Shown here: one piece after another, positions 61,890 through 64,000 of the stretch
Layout: every line of letters starts with the position of its first letter
How positions within the stretch are numbered: the first letter of the stretch is position 1
NCBI GenBank assembly: GCA_041725895.1
Contig: JBGRQA010000006.1
Coordinates: forward strand, 1 to 64,000
Origin: JBGRQA01 sp041725895
Lineage (GTDB): Bacteria > Bacteroidota > Bacteroidia > Bacteroidales > Marinifilaceae
Reading direction: 5' to 3'
DNA length: 64,000 nt
Notes under the pieces: model-generated
The model's input: the letters and a program-made list of their open reading frames with translations, nothing else
What the model was told of the DNA's origin: nothing
Database searches by the model: none
Position numbers and translations under genes: made by a program

Positions 61890-62774
61890 TTGAAAACACA
61901 AACCAGGGCCTATTTCTTTGCAATAACTGCCATTCTTTGCTGGTCTACAGTAGCAACTGCCTTTAAGCTGGCATTAAAGGGCATGGATTTTCTGCAGCTT
62001 CTGGGAATCGTTTCGGGAGTGGCAGCCCTTTTCCTGCTAGTCATATTACTACTTCAAGGCAAATTAAGTCTGCTTAAACAAACAACATTTAAGGATATAC
62101 AATCATCAGCCCTACTTGGCCTGCTGAATCCCTTTCTTTACTATGCTGGACTGCTAAAGGCCTATTCGTTGCTTTCAGCTCAATTAGCACTGAGTCTTAA
62201 CTATATCTGGCCCATCACTCTGGTTCTACTTTCCATTCCTTTGCTAAAACAAAAAATTGGATGGAAGAGTATTATCGCAATCCTGATCAGTTTCATAGGG
62301 GTATTGGTAATAGCAAACAAGGGTTCCTTTTCCAACATAAATTTAACCAATCCCCTGGGAATTGGATTGGCCTTGGCTAGTTCCATTATTTGGGCATTGT
62401 TTTGGATTTTTAATGTTCGCGATCGCCGGGAGGATATCCTTAAGCTACTGCTCAATTTTGCTTTCGGTTTTGTCTACATTAACATTGCCATTGCCTTATT
62501 TTCCGATTTTCGGATACCGGATTCCAATAGCCTTTGGGCTGCAGTTTACATCGGAATGGTGGAATGTGGTCTGGCCTATGTTTTCTGGCTGAAAGCTATG
62601 CAATCCACCACAACAACGGACAAGATCAGCAACCTGGTTTTTCTAAGTCCGTTTATTTCCTTAATTTTCATTCACCTGATTCTGGGAGAAAACATTCATC
62701 TCAGCACACTCTGTGGTTTGGTACTAATTGTGACTGGTATTCTTCTGCAACAATTCATCCGTAAAAAACAGTAA
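61890..62774 (+). CDS. EamA/DMT-family transporter
   Basis: 294 residues, ten hydrophobic segments in two EamA repeats. Family motifs are CWSTVATAFKLALKG near the N-terminus and LSLNYIWPITLVLLSIPLLKQ at the end of the first repeat. The second repeat ends in HLILGENIHLSTLCG. It starts at a TTG; no in-frame ATG precedes the first segment. Only 2 nt separate it from ruvC. The substrate is unknown. It is a different paralogue from the EamA protein at 24677-25594, without the Lys-rich tail. Confidence 0.87.
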   Translation: MKTQTRAYFFAITAILCWSTVATAFKLALKGMDFLQLLGIVSGVAALFLLVILLLQGKLSLLKQTTFKDIQSSALLGLLNPFLYYAGLLKAYSLLSAQLALSLNYIWPITLVLLSIPLLKQKIGWKSIIAILISFIGVLVIANKGSFSNINLTNPLGIGLALASSIIWALFWIFNVRDRREDILKLLLNFAFGFVYINIAIALFSDFRIPDSNSLWAAVYIGMVECGLAYVFWLKAMQSTTTTDKISNLVFLSPFISLIFIHLILGENIHLSTLCGLVLIVTGILLQQFIRKKQ

Positions 62775-62776
62775 AA

Positions 62777-63328
62777 TTGAAAACCGACAGAATAATAATG
62801 GGCATTGACCCCGGAACAAATCTTTTAGGTTACGGCCTTATTAAAGTGGTAAATAAAAAGCCTGAAATTCTGGTTTCAGGGGTATTGGATATGAAAAAGA
62901 TGACCGATCCCTACCTCAAACTTCAAAAGATTTTCCAACGCATTACTCAAATCATCGATGAATTCCACCCGGATGAATTGGCTATTGAGTCCCAATTTTT
63001 TGGAAAGAACATCCAATCCATGCTAAAATTGGGCAGGGCACAAGGAGTTGCAATTGCCGCAGCACTTCAACGTAACATCCCGATTTTCGAATACGCTCCC
63101 CGAAAAATAAAATTGGCTATCACAGGAACCGGAACAGCTTCCAAGGAGCAAATGGCAGTAATCCTCCAACGTTTTTTCAAAATGAAAGAGATGCCTCAAA
63201 ATTTGGATGAAACGGATGCTTTGGCCATTGCCTTATGTCACTTTTTCCAGGCCAATGCCATCAAAACTCCCAAAAAGACCAGCTCCTGGGCCGAATTTGT
63301 GAAACAAAACCCTGACCGGGTAAAATAG
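62777..63328 (+). CDS. ruvC: Holliday-junction resolvase RuvC
   Basis: 183 residues from a TTG 2 nt after the EamA stop; this gives the normal N-terminus, whereas the internal ATG would start directly at MGIDPGT. The four catalytic acids are present: D11 (GIDPGT), E71 (IESQFFG), D144 and D147 (LDETDALA). The protein cuts Holliday junctions in complex with RuvAB, which is not in this window. A terminator follows at 63336-63368. Confidence 0.96.
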   Translation: MKTDRIIMGIDPGTNLLGYGLIKVVNKKPEILVSGVLDMKKMTDPYLKLQKIFQRITQIIDEFHPDELAIESQFFGKNIQSMLKLGRAQGVAIAAALQRNIPIFEYAPRKIKLAITGTGTASKEQMAVILQRFFKMKEMPQNLDETDALAIALCHFFQANAIKTPKKTSSWAEFVKQNPDRVK

Positions 63329-63335
63329 TAAGAGC

Positions 63336-63368
63336 AAAAAAAACGCTGCCCTTCGAAAAGGCAGCGTT
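63336..63368. terminator. Bidirectional terminator between ruvC and the HIT gene
   Basis: A 9-bp perfect stem (63342-63350 with 63360-63368) with a 9-nt loop. A seven-A run on its left gives a T tract on the minus strand, so it mainly ends greA-HIT; the plus side has only ATATTTT. Confidence 0.85.
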
Positions 63369-63389
63369 ATATTTTCTGTTTGGATTAAT

Positions 63390-63785
63390 CTAAACAAATT
63401 TTGCTCGAATTTTGGCCGCAATATCCTCCAATTCCTCCGAGGATAAACTCAATTTAGGGTTGGCAAAATTCAAATCTCCAATTTTTTGAAGAGGCACCAG
63501 GTGAACATGAGTATGAGGCACTTCAAGACCGATTACCGCAACACCAATTCGCTTGCATTCCACAACCTGTTCAATAGCTTTCGCTACCCGCTTGGCAAAC
63601 AAACTCAAACCGCTCAACATATCATCTTCCAGATCAAAGATATAGTCATTCTCCAGTTTGGGAATTACTAAAGCATGTCCTTTCGCCAATGGATTAATAT
63701 CCAAAAAGGCAAAGAAACGATCGTCTTCTGCTAACTTATAGCAAGGAATTTCTCCTTGAACAATTTTTGTAAATATCGTAGCCAT
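63390..63785 (-). CDS. HIT-family nucleotide hydrolase/transferase
   Basis: 131 residues, one HIT domain. The N-terminal TIFTKIVQGEIPCYKLAEDD and FLDINPLAKGHALVIPK are typical of the HINT/FHIT-like branch, and the catalytic triad motif is HTHVHLVPL near residues 95-103. Members hydrolyse AMP-linked phosphoramidates or dinucleoside polyphosphates. It is 33 nt downstream of greA, a common pair in Bacteroidota. Confidence 0.94.
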   Translation of the reverse strand: MATIFTKIVQGEIPCYKLAEDDRFFAFLDINPLAKGHALVIPKLENDYIFDLEDDMLSGLSLFAKRVAKAIEQVVECKRIGVAVIGLEVPHTHVHLVPLQKIGDLNFANPKLSLSSEELEDIAAKIRAKFV

Positions 63786-63818
63786 TTGAATAATCTCTAT
63801 TTTAATTTCAGTTCAAAT

Positions 63819-64000
63819 CTACATGGTAATATCAACGATCTCAAAAGGAATGATACCATTGGGAACTTTAATTTCAACTACATCACCAACCTTTTTCCCT
63901 ACCAATCCTTTTGCGATTGGAGTATTAATAGAAAGCTTTCCATTTTTGAAGTCGGCTTCACTTTCCGATACAAGGGTGTAGGTCATCACGGCACCATTTT
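63819..64000 (-). CDS. greA: Transcription elongation factor GreA (3' part)
   Basis: 59 residues of the C-terminal domain plus the stop are present; the N-terminal coiled coil lies beyond the right edge. The translated segment, with MTYTLVSESEADF, LSINTPIAKGLVGKKVGD and VPNGIIPFEIVDI, is the GreA/GreB FKBP-like domain. GreA stimulates cleavage of backtracked RNA by RNA polymerase. It is the upstream partner of the HIT gene. Confidence 0.93.
   Translation of the reverse strand, partial: NGAVMTYTLVSESEADFKNGKLSINTPIAKGLVGKKVGDVVEIKVPNGIIPFEIVDITM

Noticed and set aside
1..64000. Search for mobile elements, prophage, toxin-antitoxin, restriction or CRISPR-Cas systems
   Set aside because: No transposase, integrase, recombinase, methylase or Cas-like product was recognised, and gene order looks like stable core genome throughout.

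Overview
The window is a stretch of ordinary chromosome from a member of the Bacteroidota, at low-to-moderate GC. The evidence is of three kinds. Promoters repeatedly match the phylum-specific TTTG/TTG-N19-21-TAnnTTTG pattern (best cases 4660-4691, 15735-15765, 47746-47775, 49428-49456, 57406-57436). Shine-Dalgarno sequences are not evident. Many genes are phylum markers: DUF5686/CarboxypepD_reg outer-membrane protein, DUF5020, DUF4286, a Cys-Asn-Asp-Asp lipoprotein, and the purH-mreBCD-PBP2-rodA and lysS-gpsA-pgi gene orders. A marine Marinilabiliales/Marinifilaceae-like bacterium is my guess, made without any database search. I see no insertion sequence, phage, CRISPR array, rRNA or integrase.

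Layout. 1-50: start of an unidentified minus-strand gene. 184-3108: an outer-membrane pair, a PorV-like barrel and a ComEA-type HhH domain fused to a barrel. 3179-6213: thioesterase, RluA-type pseudouridine synthase, YbaK deacylase, HAD hydrolase. 6262-8269: DUF5020 (Tsx-like) plus an NCS2 purine permease. 8410-13805: two histidine kinases, the first with six tandem PAS repeats. 13806-14468: non-coding. 14469-19239 (minus): uracil permease, then the lipA-lipB-recJ operon. 19726-24212: lysS, gpsA, pgi. 24286-27775: small membrane protein, EamA transporter, a cyclic-2,3-diphosphoglycerate-synthase-like GTPase, ACP phosphodiesterase. 27729-35004 (minus): purH-mreB-mreC-mreD-PBP2-rodA. 35311-37486 (minus): mgtE, rsmA. 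37705-39905: flippase-like protein and a GNAT-like protein. 39956-42136 (minus): recQ. 42397-47642: kdsD, tatC, DUF5686 protein, lptB. 47791-47872: tRNA-Leu(UAG). 47980-51464: tig, clpP, clpX. 51532-54808 (minus): lipoprotein, folA, thyA, nucleoside-gate protein. 55193-56449: NupG-type transporter. 56588-57199 (minus): bifunctional nuclease. 57533-59522: rplU, rpmA, serS. 59702-63328: TPR protein, DUF4286, EamA, ruvC. 63390-64000 (minus): HIT protein and the 3' end of greA.

Functionally the window joins envelope growth (mre/PBP2/RodA, lptB, kdsD, tatC), protein folding and turnover (tig-clpP-clpX), translation (lysS, serS, L21, L27, tRNA-Leu, rsmA), DNA repair (recJ, recQ, ruvC), lipoate synthesis, and an unusually large share of nucleobase/nucleoside handling (NCS2, DUF5020, UraA, NupG, nucleoside gate, thyA, folA, purH). 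Neighbouring convergent genes are usually separated by one symmetrical bidirectional terminator.

No complete, clearly new multi-gene system is visible. The best leads are the HhH/barrel pair at 184-3108, the six-fold PAS array at 8821-11130, a terminator-like hairpin inside the mre operon with the mreB stop codon in its loop (32407-32444), a perfect 13-bp palindrome on the clpX promoter (50193-50224), and an archaeal-type cDPG-synthase homologue (25613-26968).
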